Source of the DNA: an uncultured Leucobacter sp.
GTDB taxonomy: Bacteria > Actinomycetota > Actinomycetes > Actinomycetales > Microbacteriaceae
Direction of reading: 5' to 3'
DNA: 15,690 nucleotides
Assembly (NCBI GenBank): GCA_945952575.1
Contig: CAMFIY010000020.1
Location: 1-15,690, forward strand
The position numbers and the translations under genes were made by a program. Positions 1 through 7,660 of this stretch are shown one piece after another (the first letter of the stretch is position 1; each line of letters begins with the position of its first letter). The notes under the pieces are model-generated. The model worked only from the letters and a program-made list of their open reading frames with translations. It did no database searches and was not told the DNA's origin.

Positions 1-30
1 GGCCGCCTCGTCGTCGAATGCCACGTCCAC
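1..30 (-). CDS. Start of an unidentified leftward gene (partial, runs off the window)
   Basis: On the minus strand a GTG at 30-28 opens a frame reading VDVAFDDEAA to the window edge. A good Shine-Dalgarno, GGAGGG at 38-43, lies 7 nt upstream, and an in-frame TGA at 52-54 bounds the possible start. A plausible promoter stands further upstream at 86-114. Only about ten codons are visible, so the product cannot be named. The call rests on start signals alone; the stretch could also be non-coding. Confidence 0.35.
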   Translation of the reverse strand, partial: MDVAFDDEAA

Positions 31-59
31 CAGCCGACCCTCCGGATATCGTCAGAACC

Positions 60-77
60 AGCCCGCGGGATCGGGCT
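60..77 (-). other. Small inverted repeat in the predicted leader of the leftward gene
   Basis: AGCCCG at 60-65 and CGGGCT at 72-77 form a perfect 6-bp inverted repeat around a 6-nt loop. It lies between the candidate -10 box at 86-91 and the GTG at 30, so it would be in the 5' untranslated region. No T-tract follows. It may be an operator, a leader hairpin or chance in GC-rich DNA. Confidence 0.25.
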
Positions 78-85
78 TCCGGATC

Positions 86-114
86 ATGCTACGCATTTCC
101 GTCGATAAAACCAA
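86..114 (-). promoter_or_regulatory. Candidate sigma-70-type promoter facing left
   Basis: On the minus strand TTGGTT (109-114) is followed by a 17-nt spacer and TAGCAT (86-91). This is a reasonable match to a vegetative -35/-10 pair at ideal spacing. It lies in the only clearly AT-richer patch of the left end. Transcription would begin near position 79 and leave a leader of about 50 nt before the GTG at 30. Confidence 0.45.
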
Positions 115-173
115 ATGAGCGTTACGTACTGCTGAGGTTGGGGCGAGTTGAGACCCGATAGACCTGGAGAAAC

Positions 174-212
174 GTCTGTGCCTCCCCGCCGGAGAGGTGG
201 AGAGGCACAGAC
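174..212 (-). terminator. Strong hairpin, probable terminator of proS
   Basis: Positions 174-184 and 202-212 are perfect 11-bp reverse complements. After one mismatch (185/201) a further 5-bp stem (186-190 with 196-200, one G-T wobble) closes a 5-nt loop. It lies 17 nt beyond the proS stop. In the proS direction the stem is followed by a short, impure T-rich stretch (GTTTCTCC), which is weak for a classical intrinsic terminator but common in high-GC actinobacteria. Nothing else is evident between it and position 115. Confidence 0.7.
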
Positions 213-228
213 CCGGAGAAAGGGAGCT

Positions 229-1995
229 CTAGGCGGAGAACAGCCCTGGCACGTCGGCGATCGCGACGCGATCCTTCGCACCCGCGGCACGATCCCAGAC
301 CTCGGCGAAGCCTTCGGCGGCATCACGCCCGATGACCACGACCCGCGGCACCCCCAGCAGCTCAGCGTCACCGAACTTCACGCCGGGCGAGACCTTCGGG
401 CGGTCGTCGAAGAGCACGTCGACACCGGCCGCGTCGAGCCGGGCGGCGAGCCCCTCGGCCGCCTCGAACACTGCGGGATCCTTGCCGGTCGCGACCAGGT
501 GCACGTCGAAAGGCGCCACCGCAGCGGGCCAGACCAGCCCCCGGTCGTCGTGATGCAGTTCCGCGAGGATGGCCATGATGCGGGTGACACCGATACCGTA
601 CGAGCCCATGGTCACGGTGACCAGCTTCCCGTTCTCATCGAGCACCTTGAGGCCCAGGGCCTCGGCATACTTGCGACCCAGCTGGAACACGTGTCCGATC
701 TCCATACCGCGCGCCGTCTCGATCGGACCGGATCCGTCGGGCGCGGGATCGCCGTCGCGCACGTTCGCCACATCCGCCACGCCATCGGCCGTGAAGTCCC
801 GCCCGACGACCAGGTGCGCCACATGCTTCTCGTGCTCGTTCGCGCCGGTCACCCAGGCCGTGCCGGGCACCACGCGGGGATCGAGCAGGTAACGGAGCTT
901 CGACGCCCCTTCGAGACCCAGCACGGCGTCGCCGCCCAGGCTCGGCCCGATGTAGCCCTTCACGAGGGCGGGGTGCTTGGCGAAGTCCTCCGGAGTCGCC
1001 GGCTCGACCTCGCAGTTGGGGAAGGCGACCTCGACGCGCTTCATGTCGGCATCTCGGTCACCGGGGATGCCGATCACCACGATCTCGCGCGCACCGTCCA
1101 GATCGGTGACGGCGAGCACGACGTTCTTGAGGGTGTCGGCCGCATCCCAGTCGCGACCGTCGCTGCGCGGGAGCACCGCATTCAGATGCGTCACCAGGGT
1201 GTCGATCGTCGGGGTGTCCGGAGAGTCGAACACCAGTGCTTCGGGCTGACCCTCGATGGGCTGCGCCTCGGGGGCAGGAGTGACGTACGCTTCGACGTTG
1301 GCGGCGTAGCCTCCGGCCGAGCGCACGAAGGTGTCCTCGCCGATGCCGATGGGCAGCAGGAACTCCTCGCTGCGCGATCCGCCCATGGCCCCCGCATCGG
1401 CGGAGACGATCACGTACTCGAGCCCGAGCCGAGTGAAGATCCGCTCGTAGGCGTCGCGCTGCTTCTGGTAGCTCTCATCGAGACCGGCATCCGAGACGTC
1501 GAACGAATAGGCGTCCTTCATCGTGAACTCGCGACCGCGCAGGAGACCGGCACGCGGCCGCGCCTCGTCACGATACTTGTCCTGGATCTGGAAGAGCTGC
1601 AGCGGCAGGTCCTTGTACGAAGAGACGATGTCCTTCACCATCAGCGTGAAGGCCTCCTCGTGCGTGGGGGCCAGCAGGTAGTCGGCACCGTGCCGGTCCT
1701 TGAGACGGAACATGTTGTCCCCGTACTCTTCCCAGCGCCCGGTCGCCTCGTAGGGCTCGCGCGGCAGCACGGCCGGGAAGTGAACTTCGAGCGCACCCGC
1801 GGCAGCCATCTCCTCGCGGATGATCTGCTCGAGCTTCGCCTTCACTCGCAGGCCGAGCGGCAGCCAGGCGAAGATGCCCGGGGCCTGGCGGCGGATATAG
1901 CCGGCGCGCACCAGCAGCTTGTGGCTGGCGACCTCGGCATCGGCGGGGTCTTCGCGCAGCGTTTTCAGGAAGTAGTTGGAGAGGCGTGTAGACAC
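229..1995 (-). CDS. proS: Prolyl-tRNA synthetase (bacterial type with editing insertion)
   Basis: Class II aminoacyl-tRNA synthetase that charges tRNA-Pro in the cytoplasm. With the GTG start at 1995 it has 588 residues, normal for the bacterial ProS form. The N-terminus STRLSNYFLKTLREDPADAE is typical. Motif 2 lies near residues 137-165 (QDKYRDE, FTMKDAYSF). An INS/YbaK-like editing domain fills roughly 225-400. Motif 3 is near 463-475 (MGSYGIGVTR), and an anticodon-binding domain covers about 495-588. An in-frame ATG 12 codons upstream (2031) is possible, but the 1995 GTG fits family length and sits 7 nt after a TACGAT -10 box, implying a leaderless mRNA. That leaves no space for a T-box or other leader. 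It diverges from the mannosyltransferase and is followed by a strong hairpin. Confidence 0.97.
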   Translation of the reverse strand: MSTRLSNYFLKTLREDPADAEVASHKLLVRAGYIRRQAPGIFAWLPLGLRVKAKLEQIIREEMAAAGALEVHFPAVLPREPYEATGRWEEYGDNMFRLKDRHGADYLLAPTHEEAFTLMVKDIVSSYKDLPLQLFQIQDKYRDEARPRAGLLRGREFTMKDAYSFDVSDAGLDESYQKQRDAYERIFTRLGLEYVIVSADAGAMGGSRSEEFLLPIGIGEDTFVRSAGGYAANVEAYVTPAPEAQPIEGQPEALVFDSPDTPTIDTLVTHLNAVLPRSDGRDWDAADTLKNVVLAVTDLDGAREIVVIGIPGDRDADMKRVEVAFPNCEVEPATPEDFAKHPALVKGYIGPSLGGDAVLGLEGASKLRYLLDPRVVPGTAWVTGANEHEKHVAHLVVGRDFTADGVADVANVRDGDPAPDGSGPIETARGMEIGHVFQLGRKYAEALGLKVLDENGKLVTVTMGSYGIGVTRIMAILAELHHDDRGLVWPAAVAPFDVHLVATGKDPAVFEAAEGLAARLDAAGVDVLFDDRPKVSPGVKFGDAELLGVPRVVVIGRDAAEGFAEVWDRAAGAKDRVAIADVPGLFSA

Positions 1996-2002
1996 GATCT
2001 CT

Positions 2003-2008
2003 ATCGTA
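2003..2008 (-). promoter_or_regulatory. -10 box of a leaderless proS promoter
   Basis: TACGAT on the minus strand ends 7 nt before the proS GTG (1995). Transcription normally starts 6-7 nt after the -10 box, so the transcript should begin at the start codon. No Shine-Dalgarno precedes the GTG, and no convincing -35 box is seen. Confidence 0.65.
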
Positions 2009-2043
2009 GTGCGGGCGACGGGCCCGCTCACGGCGGCCGATCC

Positions 2044-2049
2044 TAAGCT
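2044..2049 (+). promoter_or_regulatory. -10 box of a leaderless mannosyltransferase promoter
   Basis: TAAGCT is followed by exactly 6 nt (GGTCGT) and the GTG start at 2056, with no Shine-Dalgarno. It faces away from the proS promoter, and the two -10 boxes are only 35 nt apart. The region where a -35 would lie (about 2021-2026) has no recognisable match and overlaps sequence upstream of proS. Confidence 0.65.
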
Positions 2050-2055
2050 GGTCGT

Positions 2056-3708
2056 GTGACCGCATCACTCAGCCGCACGAGCAGCCGCCTGCGCTGGCTC
2101 ATACCGACGGCGGTGCTGCTGCTCGCCGCGGCTCTGCGGTTGTGGGCGCTCTCCCGACCGGAGGAGCTCGTCTTCGACGAGATCTACTACGTGCGCGACG
2201 CCGTCAGCCAGCTCACCCACGGGTTCCCGACGACCTGGCCGGGCGATGACGTCCATTTCCACGGTGACGCGGTGCGCGAGTTCAGCGACCACGCGTCCGC
2301 GATCGCGCACCCGCCGCTCGGCAAGTGGCTGATCGGGCTCGGGATCCTGCTCTTCGGCGCGGACAGCGCCTGGGGGTGGCGGATCGCCTCAGCCGCGGCC
2401 GGCGTCGCGACCGTCGGCGTCACGATGCGGATCGGCTGGCTGCTGAGTCGGCGGCTCTGGGTGGCCTGCCTCTCCGGGCTGCTGCTCGCGATCGACGGGG
2501 TCCACGTCGTGTTGAGCCGAGTCGGGCTGCTCGACGGCTTCCTCACCCTGCTGGTCGCGCTGGGTGCCTGGTTCATCTGGCACGACCAAGCGGGCACGGC
2601 GCGGCAGATCTCCCCGGGGACGAGGATCCTGCGCGGCACGGATGCGTCCCGGCGAGTGGATCCAGTCTTCGGCGGCGCGCCCGCCCCGGGTCCGGGATCC
2701 GCTCTCGGCCTCGTGCTGTGGCGGCGCCCCTGGCTGCTCGCCGCCGGTCTGGCCTTCGGGGCCGCCGCCGCGGTGAAATGGTCGGGACTGTATCCGCTGG
2801 CCGCGTTCCTGCTCCTGATCACGGCGAGGGATCTGATCCTGCGGTGGCGCACGGTGCAGCGCCCGGTGCTCGGGTCGCTGCGGCAAGCCGTGGTGACCGC
2901 GGCGATTGCGCTGCCCGCCGCGCTGTTGGCGTATCTCGCGAGCTGGATCGGCTGGATATTGCACCCGAACGCACAGGATCACAGCCCGGGAGAACCGTGG
3001 TGGGTGTCGCTCTGGAGCTGGCACGCCCACTCGCTCTCCTGGCACACCACCCTCACCGCATCGCATCCGTATCAGGCGCTCCCGCTCGGCTGGCCGATCT
3101 CGCTGCGACCCACGCTCATGTATTGGGAGTTCACCGAGCAGGGACCGGGATGCCCGTGGTCGGGAGGCTGCGTCGCCGAGATCAGCCCGATTCCGAACCC
3201 GCTCGTCACCTGGAGCGGTGTGCTCGCACTGCTGCTGCTGTGCTGGATCATCGGGCGGACGCTCTGGCGGGCCGCTCGTCTCCGAGGATCAGGGGCGCGC
3301 GGGGTGCGAGCCTTCCTGCAGCCCGGGATCTGGGCGGTCGCCTTCGTGCTCGTCGGCTATCTCTCCGGCTGGCTGCCGTGGGTGCTCACGCTCTCGCGGA
3401 GCGCCGTGTTCCAGTTCTACTCGGTCGTGCTGACGCCGTTCGCGGCACTGGCGCTCGCACTGGTGATCGGATCCTTCGGGGCGAGGATCCCGGCGCGGCC
3501 GGGCGACGGCGCGACATCCGGGGTTCTCGGTCTCGCCGGCATCCGACTCGCTCCGTGGCCCGAATCGGTGCTGGGGCGCAGGATCGCCATCGCGATCTTC
3601 GTCATCGCAGCGATCGTGCTCGCGGTGCTCTTCTTCCCGCTCTGGTCGGGGATGCCGGTGGCCAGATGGTTCTGGCTTCTGCACATGTGGCTGCCGGGCT
3701 GGCACTAG
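2056..3708 (+). CDS. Protein O-mannosyltransferase (GT39/PMT family)
   Basis: Polytopic membrane enzyme of 550 residues, the usual size for actinobacterial Pmt (Rv1002c type). The family transfers mannose from polyprenyl-phosphate-mannose to Ser/Thr of proteins being exported through Sec. After a first membrane segment (about 14-31) comes the acidic loop motif FDEIYY with the expected catalytic pair D41-E42. A conserved HPPLGKW follows at 85-91. Many hydrophobic helices follow, the last near 510-530. There are no MIR domains, as is normal for bacterial enzymes. A Gly/Pro/Arg-rich loop of about 45 residues (near 180-225) is low in conservation signals. The GTG start fits the leaderless -10 box. 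The gene is alone on its strand; the next gene is convergent. Donor and targets are inferred from the family. Confidence 0.9.
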   Translation: MTASLSRTSSRLRWLIPTAVLLLAAALRLWALSRPEELVFDEIYYVRDAVSQLTHGFPTTWPGDDVHFHGDAVREFSDHASAIAHPPLGKWLIGLGILLFGADSAWGWRIASAAAGVATVGVTMRIGWLLSRRLWVACLSGLLLAIDGVHVVLSRVGLLDGFLTLLVALGAWFIWHDQAGTARQISPGTRILRGTDASRRVDPVFGGAPAPGPGSALGLVLWRRPWLLAAGLAFGAAAAVKWSGLYPLAAFLLLITARDLILRWRTVQRPVLGSLRQAVVTAAIALPAALLAYLASWIGWILHPNAQDHSPGEPWWVSLWSWHAHSLSWHTTLTASHPYQALPLGWPISLRPTLMYWEFTEQGPGCPWSGGCVAEISPIPNPLVTWSGVLALLLLCWIIGRTLWRAARLRGSGARGVRAFLQPGIWAVAFVLVGYLSGWLPWVLTLSRSAVFQFYSVVLTPFAALALALVIGSFGARIPARPGDGATSGVLGLAGIRLAPWPESVLGRRIAIAIFVIAAIVLAVLFFPLWSGMPVARWFWLLHMWLPGWH

Positions 3709-3820
3709 CCGCACCCCGACCGCGCGATCCCCACCGGTACGAGCACACTCGCCCGAGGTGGGCGCTCCCACCGTGCACGACGGACGGGGCCGGCTGGCTG
3801 ACGACCGGGTGCGGCGACGG
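3709..3820. terminator. Convergent intergenic region with a likely two-way terminator
   Basis: These 112 bp separate two convergent genes. GGTGGG (3757-3762) and CCCACC (3767-3772) form a 6-bp stem with a CGCT loop. Around it an 8-bp inverted repeat, CCGCACCC (3709-3716) with GGGTGCGG (3807-3814), could close a larger branched structure right after the mannosyltransferase stop. No T-tract is present on either strand. Transcription ending here in both directions is an inference. Confidence 0.45.
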
Positions 3821-4531
3821 TTAGAGCAGTCTCCGGCTGAGCGCCCAGGCGGTGAGCTCGTGCCGGTTCGACAGTTGCAGCTTGCGCAGCACGTTCGAGA
3901 CGTGGGTCTCGACGGTCTTGACCGACAGGAACAGCTCGGCCGCCACTTCCTTGTAGGCGTACCCGCGGGCGATCATCCGCATGACCTCCTGCTCCCGAGC
4001 GGAGAGCCGATCGAGTTCGTCGTCTGCCGCCGCGGTCTCACCGAGACCGGTGCCAAAGGCGTCGAGCACGAATCCGGCGAGCCGCGGGGAGAACACCGCA
4101 TCGCCGCCGCGCACGCGCACGACCGCCGCGGTCACTTCAGCGCCCGAGGCCGTCTTGGTCAGGTAGCCGCGAGCGCCCGAACGGATCACGCTCACCACGT
4201 CGTCCGCCGCGTCGGAGACGCTCAGCGCGAGGAACTTCGTGCTCGGCGCCGCCGGTGCCGCAGCGGGCATCGTCGCGAGCCGTTGCAGCACCTCGGCCCC
4301 GCCTCCTCCCTGGCCGCCGGGCAGATGCACATCGAGCAGCACCACCTCGGGACGCAGCCGGGCGATCAGCTCGACCGCTTCGTCGACGGTGGCGGCTTCG
4401 CCCACGACGGAGAGCTCGGGGCCGAGCTCAGCGCGGAGCCCGGTACGGAAGATCTGGTGATCATCGACGATCACCACGCTGATGGGCGCCTGCGCGGGCG
4501 TCGCATCCGTGGTCTGCGCGGGTTCAGGCAT
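3821..4531 (-). CDS. NarL/LuxR-family response regulator (partner of the PspC-domain kinase)
   Basis: DNA-binding response regulator of 236 residues. The receiver domain (about 17-140) has the acidic pair D23-D24, the phosphoacceptor D67 in VVLLDVHLPG, a conserved Ser in the LALSVSD strand, and the late Lys in GYLTKTA. The C-terminal LuxR helix-turn-helix spans 176-236 (LSAREQEVMRMIARG, SVKTVETHVSNVLRKL). It has an N-terminal tail of about 16 residues and a Gly/Ala-rich loop after D67 (GGQGGGG). The ATG overlaps the kinase 3' end by 8 nt and has AGGAG 7 nt upstream inside the kinase gene, so the two are co-transcribed and translationally linked. A LiaR/VraR-like envelope-stress role is inferred from the kinase and the divergent gene. 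Confidence 0.92.
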   Translation of the reverse strand: MPEPAQTTDATPAQAPISVVIVDDHQIFRTGLRAELGPELSVVGEAATVDEAVELIARLRPEVVLLDVHLPGGQGGGGAEVLQRLATMPAAAPAAPSTKFLALSVSDAADDVVSVIRSGARGYLTKTASGAEVTAAVVRVRGGDAVFSPRLAGFVLDAFGTGLGETAAADDELDRLSAREQEVMRMIARGYAYKEVAAELFLSVKTVETHVSNVLRKLQLSNRHELTAWALSRRLL

Positions 4532-5975
4532 CGGCGTTCTCCTCGTTCGGCAGGGGCATGGCGAGGCGCACCGAGGTGCCGGTGCCGCCGGGGCCGGGCA
4601 CGATGCGGGCGCTGCCGCCCGCCCGCTCCATACGGCCGATGATCGACTCCCGCACTCCCATCCGGCCCTCGGGCAGCGATTCGGTGTCGAGACCCGGGCC
4701 TCGGTCGGTCACGTCGATCGACACGAGCGCCGGGGCGAACTCGGCGTAGACGGAGACTTCGCCTCCCGCGTGACGAGCTGCGTTCAGCATGGCCTCGCGG
4801 GCGGCGGCCACGATCGGCTCGGGGGCGACTTTGCCGGCGCCCGTGCCGACGCCGACCACCTCGAATCGCACGGGGTGCGCGTCTTCCAGCGCCGCAGCGT
4901 GAGCGCGCAGCTCGACGTCGAGGTTCTCCCGAGGCAGCGGGTCCGCGCCGTCGGCAGCGCGGAAGAGCCATTCGCGCAATTCGCGCTCCTGACCCCGTGC
5001 CAGCCTGGCCACCTCGCTCCCCGGCTCGGAGCGCTGCTGGATCGCGGCCAGGGTCTGCAGCACCGAATCGTGGAGGTGCGCGGCGATCTCCGCCCGCTCG
5101 GCCTCGCGTGCACGCGCCGCGCGCTCCGCGATGAGATCGCGGTTGATCCGGAGGGCCCAGGGGGCGAGCGCGAGGGCGACACCGGCCAGGACGGCCAGAG
5201 CCGCCGCCACCACGGTGAGGACGCTCGGCTGCTTGGACGTGATGAAGAACGTGAGCACACCGAACGCGACCAGGCCCAGCGCGCCGAGCACGCGCGGCAG
5301 CTGATTCCGCTCGGGCCGATCCCGATCCGCGATCTGCCACCAGGCCAGGCCGACGCCGACCAGTACGGCCATGCCCGGCAGCAGCAGCGTCAGTTCGATC
5401 TCCACACCCAGTTGGGCCAGGATGAGCACGACGCCGGCGACGAGCAACGCGCCGCCCAGCAGCAGTTCGGCGATGGGCAGGTGCGCCCGCCCGCGATCGG
5501 ATCCCGCGCCCCCGTCGCGTCGCCGTCGCCGCGCTGCGGGATCCGCCTCGACCGACTCGCCGAGTGCCGAGGCGGCGGAAGCGGACAGGGGCGTCGCCGC
5601 GGACTCCGTCTCGGTCGCGCCCCCGATCGGGTCCGCCTGGCGCCGCCACGGGCCGGGAGGCGCCTGCCACCCGGCCCCGGCCCGGGCCGGCGCTCGATCG
5701 GGATCCGACGGGCGTGTCAGCGCCTGGCGCATCGGTGCGACCGACTCGCCCTCTCCCCACGGGACCGTCGCCCAGAGCCAGACGTAGAACAGCACGCCGG
5801 CGCCCGCCAGCGCCCCGAAGACCAGCATCGCGCCGCGCACCAGACCGACGGGCAGCCCCAGGTGCGCGGCCAGCCCGGCGCAGACACCGGCGACCAACCG
5901 CTCGTCGCGGCGGCGCACGAGGGGCACGCGCGCCGCCTCCCGTGTCTGCGCGCCGGCCGCGGTGGGATTCGTCAT
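4524..5975 (-). CDS. PspC-domain sensor histidine kinase (HisKA_3 type)
   Basis: Membrane histidine kinase of 483 residues. An N-terminal PspC domain (about 17-75: VPLVRRRDERLVAGVCAGLAAHLG, then a membrane segment) is followed by a charged, Pro/Ala-rich linker (about 80-165). Four further hydrophobic segments lie near 167-190, 195-213, 228-246 and 252-273. The HisKA_3 dimerisation domain carries AAHLHDSVLQTL, with H302 the likely phosphorylation site. The ATPase domain has N398 (AMLNAARHAGG) and the G1 box DRGPGLD. I chose ATG 5975 because a longer reading from 6017 adds residues unlike the family; GGAG sits just 3 nt upstream, so start signals are poor. It heads an operon with the response regulator. 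PspC domains act in envelope-stress signalling; the stimulus here is unknown. Confidence 0.9.
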   Translation of the reverse strand: MTNPTAAGAQTREAARVPLVRRRDERLVAGVCAGLAAHLGLPVGLVRGAMLVFGALAGAGVLFYVWLWATVPWGEGESVAPMRQALTRPSDPDRAPARAGAGWQAPPGPWRRQADPIGGATETESAATPLSASAASALGESVEADPAARRRRRDGGAGSDRGRAHLPIAELLLGGALLVAGVVLILAQLGVEIELTLLLPGMAVLVGVGLAWWQIADRDRPERNQLPRVLGALGLVAFGVLTFFITSKQPSVLTVVAAALAVLAGVALALAPWALRINRDLIAERAARAREAERAEIAAHLHDSVLQTLAAIQQRSEPGSEVARLARGQERELREWLFRAADGADPLPRENLDVELRAHAAALEDAHPVRFEVVGVGTGAGKVAPEPIVAAAREAMLNAARHAGGEVSVYAEFAPALVSIDVTDRGPGLDTESLPEGRMGVRESIIGRMERAGGSARIVPGPGGTGTSVRLAMPLPNEENADA

Positions 5976-6023
5976 GACTCCATCCAAGCACCCGCTGCCG
6001 CCTTTCGCGCGCCTCACGGCGTG

Positions 6024-6061
6024 GATCAGGGGCCGGGATCAGGGTTCGATCAGGGTGATCC
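6024..6061. promoter_or_regulatory. Cluster of GATCA repeats between the two PspC genes, possible operators
   Basis: GATCAGG occurs three times in direct orientation (6024-6030, 6037-6043, 6048-6054), and the last forms a perfect inverted repeat with the next element, GATCA-GGG-TGATC (6048-6060). GGATCA (6036-6041) and TGATCC (6056-6061) frame the right half. The cluster lies in the 125-bp divergent gap, 49 bp upstream of the kinase ATG and 39 bp upstream of the PspC-toastrack ATG. It is well placed for a regulator controlling both genes; the response regulator encoded next door is the obvious candidate, by inference. Confidence 0.5.
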
Positions 6062-6100
6062 CCGATGGCGGCGCCCGATCGGGCCCGCGAGACTCGAGGC

Positions 6101-7660
6101 ATGAACGATACGACTCCCCCTCCCGGAACCGAGCAGGGCCAGCAGAGCCGACCCGGCCCACGGAACTCCGACCGGTTCTTCGCCTGGCTGCGCGGCCTCG
6201 GCATCGTCCGCGGCAACGACCGCTGGTTCGCCGGCGTCGCCGGCGGCATCGCGGCGAAGGCCGGCATCGACCCGCTGATCGTCCGCGGCATCTTCGTGGT
6301 GCTCGCCCTGCTCGGCGGTCCCGGGATCCTGCTCTACCTGATCGGCTGGCTGCTGCTGCCCGACTTCTCCGGTCGCATCCACGTCGAGGAGGTCATCCGG
6401 GGGCGAGCATCAGCCGGGGTGATCGTCACCGCGGTCCTCCTCGGCGTCTTCGTCGCCATCCCGCTCTTCATCAACATCGTCTCGGGGATCCTGGGCGGAG
6501 CCTGGTTCTCGCAGGCCTGGGGATTCATCGCGCCGCCCGAGTGGCTGAGGGTGCTCCTCGCGGTGCTCTGGTTCGGCCTCGTGATCCCTGCGCTCATCAT
6601 CGGCGCGATCATCTGGGCGAGCCAGGGACGCCGGCGGTACTGGATGCACGCCGCCGGCCGGCCGGATCCGACCGAGCATGCGAGCGGCACGCCGACGGCT
6701 GCCGGCTTCGCCCAGGCAGCGGGCGCGGCGGCGGACGGCGCGACGGGTGACGCGTCCGAACCGTCTGCGGACACGACATCATCCGGCCCCGCACCGTTCG
6801 CCGCCGGCGCCGCTGCCGGTGCCCAGACCGGCCCGGATTGGCAGCAGTGGCGCGAACGCCAAGAGCAGTGGCGAGCGCAGTTCGACGAGTCGAGCCGTCG
6901 GATCCGCGAGGAGTCCAAGCAGTGGCACGACTACGGGCGCCAGCTCCATCAGCAGCACCGCCTGGGCGCCGCGCACGTCGTCCTCACCCTCGCGCTCGCG
7001 CTGCTCGGGGCCGGCATCGCCTCGGCGTGGACGCTGGGCCTCGGAGTCGGGACCGACATGATCCTGACCGCGGGCCTGATCACCGCGCTCTCGGTGTTCG
7101 CGGTCTCCCTGATCATCGCGGGGATCCGCGGTCGCCACACCGGCTGGGTCGGCTTTCTCACCTTCGTCGGCGTCGTCGCACTGATCTTCGCACCCTTCAC
7201 CCACCTCCTTCCCGAGCACACCCGATTCGTGCCGGTCGGCCGCGCGGTCGAGAGCGTCGTCGCGAGCGATGCATCCAACAGCGCCGTCGTGATGCTCGCG
7301 GGCAGCACCGAGCTCGATCTGAGCGCGCTGGGCGCCGAATCGGGCTCTCGCGAGATCGAGGTCTGGCAGCTCTTCGGAAGCAACAAGATCGAGCTGCCGT
7401 CCACCCAGGCGGCGCGTGTGGAGGTGGACATGCTCGGAGGGACGATCCGCGGCGGCGGCTCCGCCTCGCAGCAGAACGGCGTCTTCCTCCACCACACGGT
7501 GGGCTCCCACCCCGGCATCTCGAGCGACGAGCTCGTCACGGTGCGGGTCCGGGTACTCTTCGGGTCCGTCCGCGTCGAGGGCGGGGTCCAGAGCGACGGA
7601 AGTTCGAGCACGGAGAGCCGCATCGGAATGACTACGACCCAGATGGAGGCGGCGCGATGA
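6101..7660 (+). CDS. PspC-domain membrane protein with LiaF/toastrack-like C-terminus
   Basis: Membrane protein of 519 residues. Order of parts: short polar N-terminus; PspC domain (about 25-88, GLGIVRGNDRWFAGVAGGIA, then a membrane helix); two further membrane segments (about 105-127 and 145-172); an Ala/Gly-rich linker (190-245) and a Trp/Gln/Arg-rich probable coiled coil (250-290); three more membrane segments (about 293-372); and a beta-rich C-terminus (385-515) with AGSTELDLS, VWQLFGSNKIELP and MLGGTIRGG. The last part resembles the toastrack domain of LiaF/cell-wall-stress proteins. It diverges from the PspC kinase pair and probably reports on or inhibits it, as LiaF does LiaS (inference). 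The start is uncertain: ATG 6101 lacks a clean Shine-Dalgarno; ATG 6065 would add 12 residues. Confidence 0.85.
   Translation: MNDTTPPPGTEQGQQSRPGPRNSDRFFAWLRGLGIVRGNDRWFAGVAGGIAAKAGIDPLIVRGIFVVLALLGGPGILLYLIGWLLLPDFSGRIHVEEVIRGRASAGVIVTAVLLGVFVAIPLFINIVSGILGGAWFSQAWGFIAPPEWLRVLLAVLWFGLVIPALIIGAIIWASQGRRRYWMHAAGRPDPTEHASGTPTAAGFAQAAGAAADGATGDASEPSADTTSSGPAPFAAGAAAGAQTGPDWQQWRERQEQWRAQFDESSRRIREESKQWHDYGRQLHQQHRLGAAHVVLTLALALLGAGIASAWTLGLGVGTDMILTAGLITALSVFAVSLIIAGIRGRHTGWVGFLTFVGVVALIFAPFTHLLPEHTRFVPVGRAVESVVASDASNSAVVMLAGSTELDLSALGAESGSREIEVWQLFGSNKIELPSTQAARVEVDMLGGTIRGGGSASQQNGVFLHHTVGSHPGISSDELVTVRVRVLFGSVRVEGGVQSDGSSSTESRIGMTTTQMEAAR

Noticed and set aside
148..2046. A 632-codon open frame antisense to proS, and similar long frames opposite or overlapping most genes (for example 2325-3824, 4471-6291, 12073-13584)
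   Set aside because: Long shadow frames are expected opposite real genes in very GC-rich DNA. Their translations are low-complexity, Arg/His/Asp-rich and match no family, while the opposite strand encodes a well-recognised protein.
2640..3490. Frequent GGATCC/GATC sites suggesting a restriction or methylation signal
   Set aside because: They are spread through coding DNA across the window and are explained by codon and dinucleotide preference (GAT CC, GGA TCC) in this GC-rich genome. No restriction or methylase gene is present.
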